From the NCBI GenBank assembly GCA_019348435.1, contig JAHWJM010000004.1, forward strand, positions 1 through 22,037: DNA of 22,037 nt, in the 5' to 3' direction. The notes beneath the pieces are model-generated. The model made no database searches, had not been told where the DNA came from, and worked only from the letters and a program-made list of their open reading frames with translations. Source of the stretch: Actinomycetota bacterium (GTDB taxonomy: Bacteria; Actinomycetota; Thermoleophilia; Solirubrobacterales; Solirubrobacteraceae). Shown one piece after another: positions 7,173 to 15,127 of this stretch. The translations under genes and the position numbers were made by a program. Numbering within the stretch: position 1 is the first letter of the stretch; each line of letters opens with the position of its first letter.

Positions 7173-7598
7173 CTATGCCTTGCAGTTGCGCTTCTCATAG
7201 GCGAGGACGCGCTTTTCGGCCGCCGAGGCGTCCGTCTCGCCGACCGTGATCTGTGGCTGCAGGCCGGCGCGCTTGTGCAGCGCGGCGACGACCTTGCGGA
7301 CGTCGGTCTTGATCTGCCTTGGCGCCACGCGTTGCAGCTCATCGAGCTCGTCGGCGAAGTGCTCGGCCATGCGGCGCTCAGCGGCTTCGAACTCGGCGCG
7401 ACTGGAGCCCTCGTCGAGGTCGGTGAAGAACTGTTCGCCCTCGGCATCGAGTTGGCGCGTCAGCGCGCAGTAGCGGTCGACGTCTCCTGCGACGGCAGTC
7501 GTCGTGGTCTGCGCGCTGCTGGTGTTGTCGTCGTCGCCGCATGCGGTGAGTGCGAGGACTGCGATGAGCGCGAGGACGATGGCGGATGAACGGATCAT
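7173..7598 (-). CDS. small secreted lipoprotein, function unknown
   Basis: A 141-residue lipoprotein. A basic N-terminus and hydrophobic core (MIRSSAIVLALIAVL) lead to the lipobox LTAC, with Cys20 as the lipidated residue, followed by an acidic and Thr-rich linker (GDDDNTSSAQTTTT). The mature domain (about 40-141) is helical and charged, with two further Cys (YCAL and NC near the C-terminus) that could form a disulfide. The Shine-Dalgarno AGGAG (7611-7607) lies 8 nt before the ATG. It is divergent from the two-component system, with 165 bp between them holding an inverted repeat, so it may be a target of that system or its sensory accessory (inference). I recognise no named family. Confidence 0.85.
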   Translation of the reverse strand: MIRSSAIVLALIAVLALTACGDDDNTSSAQTTTTAVAGDVDRYCALTRQLDAEGEQFFTDLDEGSSRAEFEAAERRMAEHFADELDELQRVAPRQIKTDVRKVVAALHKRAGLQPQITVGETDASAAEKRVLAYEKRNCKA

Positions 7599-7689
7599 GG
7601 GCGTGGCTCCTGGTCGGTGACTGGACGACCGTACGCCCGCTCTCGCGGCTCGTCGTCGCTCCGCCGGTGCGTCCGATCTCGTCCCCGCG

Positions 7690-7717
7690 GACGATCTTCC
7701 GACGTCACAAGATCGTC
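7690..7717. repeat. inverted repeat GACGATCTT-N10-AAGATCGTC, candidate operator
   Basis: Perfect 9-bp arms (7690-7698 and 7709-7717) flank a 10-bp spacer that itself contains the palindrome GACGTC. It sits between the divergent lipoprotein and histidine kinase genes, centred about 60 bp upstream of the kinase start. Position and symmetry suit a dimeric regulator such as the NarL-type response regulator encoded next door; which protein binds is inference. With no T-tract it does not look like a terminator. Confidence 0.5.
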
Positions 7718-7751
7718 ACCGCGGTCGACGCGCAAACGTCCCATTCAGGGT

Positions 7752-7757
7752 TAGGCT
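7752..7757 (+). promoter_or_regulatory. candidate -10 box (TAGGCT), leaderless start of the kinase gene
   Basis: TAGGCT is followed by CGCGCC and the ATG at 7764. The 6-nt spacing and the absence of a Shine-Dalgarno site indicate a leaderless transcript. Confidence 0.5.
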
Positions 7758-7763
7758 CGCGCC

Positions 7764-8942
7764 ATGAAGCTCGCCGTCCGGCTCCCCCCGGATCGCCGCC
7801 CGCGGCGACTGGACCTGTTGATCGCGGCGGCCGTGACGCTGCTCGCGCAGGCCGAGACGTGGCTCGTACGCGCAACCGACCCGAACGCGGCCTACGCGGC
7901 AGCGGCGGTGGCGATGACCGTGCCGCTCGTGTGGCGGCGCATCGCGCCGCTCGGCGTTCTGGCATTCGTCTTTGTCCCACTGCTCGCGATGGCGGCCGCC
8001 GGTTACGTGCTCGACTCGTCGTACGTGATGGTTGTGCTGCTGGCGGCGTTCTCTGCGGTGGGGGCATATTGCGAGCGGCGACGGGCGGTCGCAGGCCTGG
8101 GCCTCGGGCTTGCTCTGCTGGCGGGTGTGATGGCGGTGGAGTACGTGGTCGCTGCGGACGGAAACGAGGCCGGCCGGCTGGGCGATCTCGTCTTCCTCGG
8201 CGGAATCCTCGGGGTCGTATGGGCGCTGGCGGTCGGGCTGCGCGAGCGGTCGGCGCGCGCGGGCGAACTCGAGGAGCGCGCCGACCGGCTGGAGCGTGAG
8301 CGCGAGGAACGCGCGCGCGTGGCGGTCGCCGAGGAGCGCGCACGAATCGCACGTGAGCTGCACGATGTCGTCGCCCACTCGGTCAGCGTCATCGCGGTGC
8401 AGACCGGCTCGCTGCGGCGAAGGCTGCGCCACGAGCGGCCGGCCGAGGCGGAGGAGCTGTCGGCGGTCGAGCAGACGGCTCGCCAGGCGCTTGGCGAGAT
8501 GCGACGAATGCTTGGTCTGCTGCGCACCGACGACGAGGGGCTTGCGCTCGCTCCGCAGCCGGGCATCGAGCACGTCAACCGCCTCGTCGAGCAGGTGCGC
8601 GAGGCGGGGCTCAGTGTCGAGCTCGACGTTGACGGCGCGCGCAGGGCGCTTCCACCGGGTGTCGACCTGGCGGCGTACCGGATCGTTCAGGAGGCGTTGA
8701 CCAACGTCCTCAAGCACGCCGGTCCCGCACGGGCGCGCGTTGCCGTGCGCTTCACCGACCGCGAGCTCGAGCTCGCGATCACCGACGACGGCCGCGGGCC
8801 CGGCGGCGACGTAAACGGCGGCGGTCACGGGCTCGTGGGGATGCGCGAGCGCGTCGCGCTGTACGGAGGCTCGCTCGACGCCGCACCCGCCGACGCAGGC
8901 GGCTTCGCCGTCCGTGCGACGCTGCCGATCCCCGCCCCATGA
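7764..8942 (+). CDS. NarL/DesK-type sensor histidine kinase
   Basis: A 392-residue membrane sensor. The N-terminal part (about 15-160) has several hydrophobic helices (residues 17-33, 45-57, 62-80, 88-101, 108-130 and 140-158) and no large extracellular domain, so it probably senses within or near the membrane. A coiled linker (160-190) leads to the HisKA_3 dimerisation domain with ERARIARELHDVVAHS, phospho-acceptor His200. The ATPase domain has the N box ALTNVLKHAG and the G boxes DDGRGPGG and GHGLVGMRERV. It autophosphorylates and passes phosphate to the response regulator, whose ATG overlaps its stop (ATGA). The signal is unknown; the divergent lipoprotein is a plausible partner. Confidence 0.93.
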   Translation: MKLAVRLPPDRRPRRLDLLIAAAVTLLAQAETWLVRATDPNAAYAAAAVAMTVPLVWRRIAPLGVLAFVFVPLLAMAAAGYVLDSSYVMVVLLAAFSAVGAYCERRRAVAGLGLGLALLAGVMAVEYVVAADGNEAGRLGDLVFLGGILGVVWALAVGLRERSARAGELEERADRLEREREERARVAVAEERARIARELHDVVAHSVSVIAVQTGSLRRRLRHERPAEAEELSAVEQTARQALGEMRRMLGLLRTDDEGLALAPQPGIEHVNRLVEQVREAGLSVELDVDGARRALPPGVDLAAYRIVQEALTNVLKHAGPARARVAVRFTDRELELAITDDGRGPGGDVNGGGHGLVGMRERVALYGGSLDAAPADAGGFAVRATLPIPAP

Positions 8943-9601
8943 GCATCAGCGTCGTCATCGCCGATGACCAGGCCATGGTTCGCGCCGGCTTCCGCTCACT
9001 GCTCAAGGAGGAGCCAGACCTCGACGTCGTCGGCGAGGCAGCCGACGGCGAGCAGGCCGTCGCTGCCGTGCGCCGCTTTTGCCCCGACGTAGCGCTGATG
9101 GACATCCGCATGCCCAACGTCGACGGCCTGGAGGCGACGCGCCAGATCGTGCGAACCGGATCAGCCACGCGGATTCTCATCCTCACGACGTTCGACCTCG
9201 ACGAGTACGTCTACGAAGGACTACGCGCCGGCGCCAGCGGCTTTTTGCTCAAAGACGCCTCGCCCGAACAGCTCATCGCGGCGATCCACCTCATCGCCGA
9301 GGGCGAAGCCGTCCTCGCGCCCTCCGTCACCCGCCGCGTCGTTGAGACCTTCGCTCGCCTCCCCGCCCGCCAGAACGACCTGCAGACCGCGCTCGACACG
9401 CTCACCGCCCGCGAGCGCGGCGTCCTCGAGCTGCTCGCCCGAGGCCGCTCCAACAGCGAGATCGCCGAAAGCCTCGTCGTCAGCCAAGCGACCGCAAAGA
9501 CGCACGTCCGCAACGTGCTCGCCAAACTCGACCTACGCGACCGCGTGCACGCCGTCGTGTTCGCCTACGAGTCCGGCTTGGTGCAGCCGGACACCAGCTG
9601 A
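8939..9601 (+). CDS. NarL-family response regulator (LuxR-type helix-turn-helix)
   Basis: A 220-residue response regulator. The receiver domain (1-120) has the acidic pair Asp9-Asp10, phospho-acceptor Asp55 in ALMDIRMPN, Thr83-Thr84 in LILTTFD, and Lys105 in GFLLKDASPE. The C-terminal LuxR helix-turn-helix (about 150-212) reads LTARERGVLELLARG, SNSEIAESLVVSQATAKTH, VRNVLAKLDLRDR. It is the cognate regulator of the upstream kinase, to which it is coupled by a 4-bp ATGA overlap. The inverted repeat between the lipoprotein and kinase genes is a candidate site. It is convergent with the following large regulator (stop to stop, 10 bp). Confidence 0.95.
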   Translation: MSISVVIADDQAMVRAGFRSLLKEEPDLDVVGEAADGEQAVAAVRRFCPDVALMDIRMPNVDGLEATRQIVRTGSATRILILTTFDLDEYVYEGLRAGASGFLLKDASPEQLIAAIHLIAEGEAVLAPSVTRRVVETFARLPARQNDLQTALDTLTARERGVLELLARGRSNSEIAESLVVSQATAKTHVRNVLAKLDLRDRVHAVVFAYESGLVQPDTS

Positions 9602-9611
9602 CGCGCTGCTT

Positions 9612-12457
9612 TCAGCCGGCGGTTCGCGGCGGCGCCTGCGTCAGGTGCTCGGGCAACTGTGATCTTGAGCGGATGCCCAGCTTTTGGTAGGCGTGCGACA
9701 GGTGCACTTCGATCGTCTTCGGGGTGACAAAGAGGGCTTGGGCGATCTGGCGGTTCGTATGGCCTCGGGCGGCCAGTTGCGAGACGCGGTGCTCGGTCGG
9801 CGTCAGCGAATCGACGCCGCTGCGCATGGCTCTGCGCGGCCGCGCACCCGTGGCGATCAGTTCCTCGCGCGCCCGTCGGGCCAGGGCTGTCGCACCACAG
9901 GCGTCGGCCAGTTGCAGTGCCGTCGTCAGGAACGAACGCGCTTCGGCTCGTTGATTGGAGCGGCGCAGTGCCGAGCCCAGGTCGGTGAGCGCACGTGCGG
10001 ATTGCAGCATCGCCGGTGAGCCTTCCAGCACATCGACCGCTTCGCGCAGTAGCGCGAGCCCTGCTTCGCCGCCCTCGACCACGCCGGCGGTCGTGAGGGC
10101 ATGGCCGAGGGCTCGCGGGCGCCCCACTCGCGCGCGAGCCGGAGCTGCTCGCCGGCGAGCCTGCGCGCTTCATCGCGTTCATCGAGTTGGCGCAGCGCAA
10201 GCGCCGCGTACGAGCGCCACGGCGCGTAGGCCGGGTTTGTCGTACCCATCGCCCTGAACCACGCACCGGCGGTGCGAGCGTCATCGACGGCTTCGCGCAG
10301 GCGCCCCTGAAGGAGGCGCAGGCGTCCGCGGCTGGTGATCAGCAGCGCCGCCTCCCAGGATCCGGGCGCGCCTGCTCCGATCTCCGGGTTGTCGAGATGG
10401 ACCGCGGCGCCGCTGAGGTCGCCCCGTTCGATGCGGATCTCGCCCAGCATCTTGCGCGAGCCGTGAAACGAGTGGATCGAGGAGATGGCGTCGACGGCGG
10501 CTTGTGCGTCGGCTTCAGCGTCAGCGAGCGCGCCGCGGCGCAGAAACAGGTCCGAACGCAGGCCGGAGGCCATCGCGAAGAGATAGATCGCGCCGCTGCG
10601 CCGTGACCTCTGGAGCGCGGCGTCGCAGAGCGCGAGGGCTTCGTCGAAGTGGTCAAGGTGGACGAGCACCGTCATCGGGACGCTGAAGATCGGTGCCAGG
10701 CGCTCGTGCACGAGCGCGCCCTCCCGCAGCGCTTCACGGGCCATCCCCAGAGCCTGGTCTGGATGCTTGCCGGCGCGCGCCGCCTGAGACGCCAGCAGCG
10801 CCAGCAGCTGACGGCCGGCGATATCCTCACCGCAGTCCTGCGGTTTGACCCGCGCCAGGCGCGCCGCCGCCACGGGATACTGCTCGGCGCGATAGCTGGC
10901 CAGCCAGATCAACTCCGCTTCAACGCGACGAATCGCCGCATCGTCCGTGAGCCGCTCGCTGACGCGTTCGAGGATCTCCTGCCACGCCGCCGGCCGACCC
11001 AGAAACTGCAGTGCGTTGGTGAGTTCCAGCGCCGCGTCGGCGAGGGCATGCTCGTCGTCCATCAGTTCGAGCGCCTCGCTGAGATGAGCGATGGCCTGCT
11101 CCGGGTGGGCGCGCGCCTGAGCGACTCCAAGCTCCAGCAGCACCTGCGTGCGCAACTCTCGCGGAGGCGGCTCGGCCAGCGCCCGCGCCAGGTATGTCGC
11201 TGCGGCGTCGGGAGCACCCTGAGACGACGCCTGACTGGCCGCGGCCAGCAGCGGCACCATCACGGCCGGGTCACCGCGTGGCCGGACCGCGAGCAGGTGC
11301 GTGGCGACGTGCGCCGATGCCGCGCCCGACGCCGCGAGTATCCGAGCGGCGTGCGCGTGCGCCTGTTCGCGCTGGTGCGCGTCGATGCTGTCGTAGATCG
11401 TGCGCCGTGCGATCGGGTGCGTGAAGCTCACGCGATCACCAAGGGCGAGCACGTCCGCGCGACGCAGCGCCTGCGCCGCGCGGGCGGCATCCTCGTACGT
11501 CAAGCCGGCAAGCTGGGCCACCTGGTCGAGCTGCGCCCCTTCGCCGAGGACGGCAGCGCGCTGCGCGAGGCTGACCACTGGTTCACCGAGTGCATCCAGG
11601 CGGCGTAACACGAAGCGCGAGATGCCTTCCGGAGCGAGTTGGCGCACCTGCTCGCCCGCCTGCGCAGTCGGCTTCATCTGCTGTGTTGCAGCGGCACCGA
11701 GCAGCTCGTTGACGAGCAGCGGGCTTCCCGCCGTCCATCCGTGCAACGCCGCGCTGAACGACGGATCCGCTACCGCGCCCAGACGCTCGCGCACGAGCGT
11801 GCCGACGGCGTCGACGCTCAACGGCTGCGGGCGCAGCACGGCGGTCGCCGCGTCCGCCGTGATCTCATGCAGGATCGCTCGTCCGGGCGATGCGTCGTCG
11901 CCGCGCACGGTGGCGATCAGCACAAGCGGAAGGCCATCGATCCGGCGCAGGAGATAGGCCACGAAGCGCAGGGACGGGACATCGCTCCAGTGCAGGTCGT
12001 CGACGGACAGCAGCAGCGGTCCCCGCTCGGCGAGGTTGACCGTCAGCCAGAACAGCCCGTGCAGCGTGGCGAAGATCTCGCCGCTCTGATCACTCGGAGC
12101 GGTCGTCACGACATCGAAGACCTCGGCCGCGAGCGCCGCGGGACCGGAGAACAGATCGGCGCGAGAGGCCTCTCCGACCTGCGCGAGCTCGTTCTCGAAG
12201 AGCTGACGCACGACGCCGTGGGAGAACTCGTGCTCCAACTCGCCGCCGCGCGCTCGCAGCGTGCGCAGATCCAGCGCCTGCGCCCGCTCGCGCGCCGACA
12301 GCAGCAGCCGCGTCTTCCCGATGCCGGCAGGACCCTCGATCACCACGGCACTGCCCGCACCGGCAGACGCACGCTGCAGCGCCTCGTCGACCAGGGCGAG
12401 CTCGGCCTCCCGCTCCAGCAGGGCAGCCCCCGACCGCGACGACGAAAGATCAGGCAT
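9612..12457 (-). pseudogene. LuxR-family AAA/TPR regulator interrupted by a one-base frameshift
   Basis: A large transcriptional activator of the MalT/LAL type. From ATG 12457 (AAAGGA just upstream) it has Walker A GPAGIGKT (42-49), Walker B LLLSVDDLHW (148-157), and a long helical TPR-like middle. Near 10116-10122, in a GCGCCC run, the frame breaks after LAREWGA. The other frame continues seamlessly as PRALGHALTTAGVVEGGEAG and ends with a LuxR helix-turn-helix (LTPTEHRVSQLAARGHTNRQ, FVTPKTIEVHLSHAYQKLGI) at 9612. Restoring one base gives exactly 949 codons (948 residues), the usual size for the family. As written, the protein would end out of frame at 9926 without its DNA-binding domain. This is either a real inactivating mutation or a sequencing error in a G/C run. 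The effector is unknown. Confidence 0.85.
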
Positions 12458-12464
12458 TTCCTTT

Positions 12465-12476
12465 GGGGGGCCCCCC
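12465..12476. repeat. G6C6 palindrome between divergent genes
   Basis: Six G followed by six C form a perfect 12-bp palindrome 7 bp upstream of the large regulator's ATG, in the 109-bp gap before the methyltransferase gene. It overlaps the region around that regulator's ribosome-binding site and could be a hairpin or binding site. It is also a place where sequencing errors are likely. Confidence 0.4.
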
Positions 12477-12556
12477 GTTGTCACGCGACTCGCCCGCGCG
12501 GAGCATACGTCGCGGGGCAATCGACAGCACCAAGCGTCCGCTCGCAACCCAATCAC

Positions 12557-12561
12557 AGGAG
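12557..12561 (+). promoter_or_regulatory. Shine-Dalgarno site (AGGAG) of the methyltransferase gene
   Basis: AGGAG lies 5 nt before ATG 12567. It rules out the long in-frame upstream extension, which lies antisense to the regulator gene. Confidence 0.65.
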
Positions 12562-12566
12562 CCTCC

Positions 12567-13295
12567 ATGAGCACCACCGATGTCAGCTACGACGTGCGCA
12601 ACCTCGCCGATCCTGCGAAGTACGACCACCTCGTCGAGCTCGAGTCGCCTGCGATCTGGTGGAACCACACCGGGCCGCTCGGCGGGCTGCACCTCCTCAA
12701 TCAGGTGCGCGTCCCCTACTTCGACGACGTCCTGGGCGGCTTCACCGGCAAGCGGATCCTGGACGTCGGCTGCGGAGGCGGCATCTTCACCGAGTCTCTG
12801 GCACGCGGCGGCGCGAGCGTTGTCGCGATCGACGCCTCCCCCGGATCGATCCAGGCGGCCGTGGAGCACGCGCGCAAGGGTGGCCTCGACATCGATTACA
12901 GCGTGGCATTCGCCGAGACATACGAGCCCTCCCAGCAGTTCGACGCCGTGATGGCCGTCGACGTCCTGGAGCACGTCGACGACGTCGACGCGGCCCTCGC
13001 GATGTGCGCGCGGGCGCTCGAGCCCGGCGGCATCCTCGGCTTCCTGACACACAACCAGACGCTCAAGGCCTTCGAAGAGCTCATTTGGGCCGGCGAGTAC
13101 CAGCTCGGCTTCATCCCCAAGGGCAACCACGACTTCCACAAGTTCCTCGCCCCCGCCGACCTGGCCCAGCGCATGAGCACGCACGGCCTGCAGCTCGTCG
13201 AGACCAAGGGAGTGGCCTTCGACCTCGACACGCCGCGGACGCTGCTGGTCGAGTCGACCGACGTCAGCTACGTCGGCTACGCGACCAAGCGATGA
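12567..13295 (+). CDS. UbiG-like SAM-dependent O-methyltransferase
   Basis: A 242-residue class I methyltransferase. Motif I is ILDVGCGGG (64-72), followed by VVAIDASPGS, and the acidic VMAVDVLEHVDD forms the later SAM-binding motifs. Flanking signatures match UbiG: WWNHTGPLGGLHLLNQVR near the N-terminus and FIPKGNHDFHKFLAPADL near the C-terminus. UbiG methylates hydroxyls on the ubiquinone ring, but actinobacteria of the suspected type use menaquinone, so the substrate here is more likely another quinone-like or phenolic compound. It is expressed alone, divergent from the large regulator, with its own Shine-Dalgarno site. Confidence 0.85.
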   Translation: MSTTDVSYDVRNLADPAKYDHLVELESPAIWWNHTGPLGGLHLLNQVRVPYFDDVLGGFTGKRILDVGCGGGIFTESLARGGASVVAIDASPGSIQAAVEHARKGGLDIDYSVAFAETYEPSQQFDAVMAVDVLEHVDDVDAALAMCARALEPGGILGFLTHNQTLKAFEELIWAGEYQLGFIPKGNHDFHKFLAPADLAQRMSTHGLQLVETKGVAFDLDTPRTLLVESTDVSYVGYATKR

Positions 13296-13458
13296 GCGCC
13301 TCCGCCCAATACGCGCAGCGACACCGGCTCACGTTACGCGGCGGTGTGGCACGCGTAGCGCGCTGCTGTCTGACGGCTTGATCAGCGTCATCGCCCGGAC
13401 CAGCGTGCGCGGTGCCCGCGCTGTTTGGCGCAGGCACGCAGCGCGACGCGCGGCGTGA

Positions 13459-13464
13459 CACTCT
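13459..13464 (+). promoter_or_regulatory. weak candidate -10 box (CACTCT)
   Basis: CACTCT keeps the two key bases (A at position 2, T at position 6) and stands 7 nt before ATG 13472, matching the spacing at other leaderless genes here. No Shine-Dalgarno sequence is present. The 176 bp between the methyltransferase and this gene show nothing else clear. Confidence 0.25.
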
Positions 13465-13471
13465 TCGCGCC

Positions 13472-14263
13472 ATGAACGTCTCCGGCAAACGAGTGCTGCT
13501 GACCGGCGCGACGGGCGGCCTCGGCCACGCGATCGCCCGCTCGCTGGCGGGCGCAGGCGCCCACGTGATCCTGTCCGGTCGCCGCGGCGAGGTCCTCGCC
13601 GACCTCGCCCGCGAGATCTCCGGCGATATCGCACCGGCTGACCTCGCCGACCGCGACGCGGTGCGCGAGCTCGCCGCAGCCCATACCGATGTCGACATCC
13701 TCGTCTCCAACGCGGGGCTCTCGGGCTCGGGGCTGATCGACACCTGGACCGAGGAGCAGATCGACCGCGCGCTGGACGTCAACCTGCGCGCCGCGATCAT
13801 CCTCACGCGCACGCTCGTGCCGCACATGGTCTCGCGCCGCGAGGGTCACGTCGTGTTCATGTCGTCGCTGTCAGGCAAGACGCCGACGGCGGGATCGTCG
13901 CTCTACAACGCCACGAAGTTCGGGCTGCGCGGCTTCGCGGGCGCGATGCGCGCCGAGCTGCACGGCACCGGCGTAGGGGTCTCGGCGCTGTTTCCCGGCT
14001 TCATCCGCGACGCGGGCATGTTCCATGTGACCGGCGTGAAGCTGCCCTTCGGCGTCGGGACGAAGTCGCCGCGCCACGTCGCGCAGGCGACGCTGAAGGC
14101 GATCGAGCGCAACAAGGCGGAGCTTGACGTCGCGCCTGTCGGGTTGCGCCTCGGCGCGATGCTTGGGCCATTCGCGCCCGACATCGCGGCTGCGGTCAGC
14201 CGGCGGTCAGGCGGCGACGAGATCGCCAAGGCGCACGAAGACGCGCACATGTCCAAGCGCTAG
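13472..14263 (+). CDS. short-chain dehydrogenase/reductase
   Basis: A 263-residue classical SDR. The cofactor loop is TGATGGLG (11-18), with SGRRGE after strand 2 suggesting NADP preference. NAG is at 80-82, the catalytic Ser is in FMSSLSG (131-132), and YNATK gives Tyr145 and Lys149. The tail (GGDEIAKAHEDAHMSKR) is hydrophilic. The substrate is unknown; it resembles the SDRs often annotated as acyl or sterol ketoreductases. It is followed after 39 bp by a second SDR on the same strand, which has its own apparent promoter. I chose ATG 13472 because the cofactor strand begins immediately after it; an upstream in-frame ATG at 13412 adds only low-quality sequence. Confidence 0.9.
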   Translation: MNVSGKRVLLTGATGGLGHAIARSLAGAGAHVILSGRRGEVLADLAREISGDIAPADLADRDAVRELAAAHTDVDILVSNAGLSGSGLIDTWTEEQIDRALDVNLRAAIILTRTLVPHMVSRREGHVVFMSSLSGKTPTAGSSLYNATKFGLRGFAGAMRAELHGTGVGVSALFPGFIRDAGMFHVTGVKLPFGVGTKSPRHVAQATLKAIERNKAELDVAPVGLRLGAMLGPFAPDIAAAVSRRSGGDEIAKAHEDAHMSKR

Positions 14264-14288
14264 CGCATCCGGTGCGGCGTGCGGCCTC

Positions 14289-14294
14289 TATCCT
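14289..14294 (+). promoter_or_regulatory. candidate -10 box (TATCCT), leaderless start
   Basis: TATCCT ends 8 nt before GTG 14303. No Shine-Dalgarno site lies between, so the second SDR is probably read from its own leaderless transcript. Confidence 0.45.
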
Positions 14295-14302
14295 CCGCGG
14301 CC

Positions 14303-15085
14303 GTGGCAGATGAGCTTCAAGGGCAAGTCGCGCTCGTCACCGGCGGCGGGCGCGGCATCGGCGCGAACATCGCGCGCGAGCTCACCGCTGCGGGGATGCG
14401 CGTCGCCGCCGCGGCGCGCACGCAGGAGCAGGTCGAGGCGGTCGCCCGCGAGATCGGCGGCCTCGCGCTCGCCGTCGACGTCTCCGACGAGGCGTCCGTG
14501 CGGCGCATGGTCGACGAGACCGAGCGCGAGCTCGGTGCGATCGACCTGCTCGTCAACAACGCCGGCGTCATGGGTCCGTCGGAGCGCGCGATCTGGGAGG
14601 ACGACGACACCGGCGCCTGGTGGCGGGTCTTCGAGATCAACCTGCTCGGCGCGTACCTGTGCTGCCGCACCGTGCTGCGCGGGATGGTCGGCCGCGGCGG
14701 CGGGCGGATCGTCAACGTCGGCAGCGGCAGCGCGCACCTGCCGGTCACGCCTGGCAGGATCGGCGACAGCGCCTACGGCCCCAGCAAGGCCGCGCTGCAT
14801 CGCTTCGGCGAGATCCTCGCCGGCCAACTCCGCCAGCACGGGATCGCGGTCTTCACGATCAGCCCCGGCCTCGTCCGCACCGCGCTCACGGAGAGGCTCG
14901 GAGACGACGCTCCGTGGACGCCGCCTTCCCTGGCGCCCCAACTCGTACGCGTACTGGCGTCGGGTCGCGCGGACCGACTGACTGGCAGGTACATCCACGC
15001 CGAGCACGACGACATCGAGGACCTGATCGCGCGCGCCGACGAGATCGTCGCAAACGACCACAACGCCATCCGCCTGCGCCGCTGA
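14303..15085 (+). CDS. short-chain dehydrogenase/reductase
   Basis: A 260-residue classical SDR. The cofactor motif is TGGGRGIG (13-20), NNAG is at 85-88, the catalytic Ser is in VNVGSGSAHLP (141-143), and YGPSK gives Tyr158 and Lys162. AAART after the second strand suggests an NADP-type pocket. An acidic insert (IWEDDDTGAWW, 98-107) precedes helix 4. I chose GTG 14303 (VADELQGQVALVTGG), which fits the family start and the TATCCT box; a GTG at 14279 would add 8 residues. The substrate is unknown. It is convergent with the radical SAM gene, with 42 bp between the stops and no clear terminator hairpin. Confidence 0.9.
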   Translation: MADELQGQVALVTGGGRGIGANIARELTAAGMRVAAAARTQEQVEAVAREIGGLALAVDVSDEASVRRMVDETERELGAIDLLVNNAGVMGPSERAIWEDDDTGAWWRVFEINLLGAYLCCRTVLRGMVGRGGGRIVNVGSGSAHLPVTPGRIGDSAYGPSKAALHRFGEILAGQLRQHGIAVFTISPGLVRTALTERLGDDAPWTPPSLAPQLVRVLASGRADRLTGRYIHAEHDDIEDLIARADEIVANDHNAIRLRR

Positions 15086-15127
15086 CGCGGCGCCGGCAAC
15101 ACCAGGAGCGAGCCATCGCGACGCGCC

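Noticed and set aside
10649..11608. 319-codon plus-strand frame across the large regulator
   Set aside because: Antisense to continuous helical-repeat coding sequence; no motif of its own.
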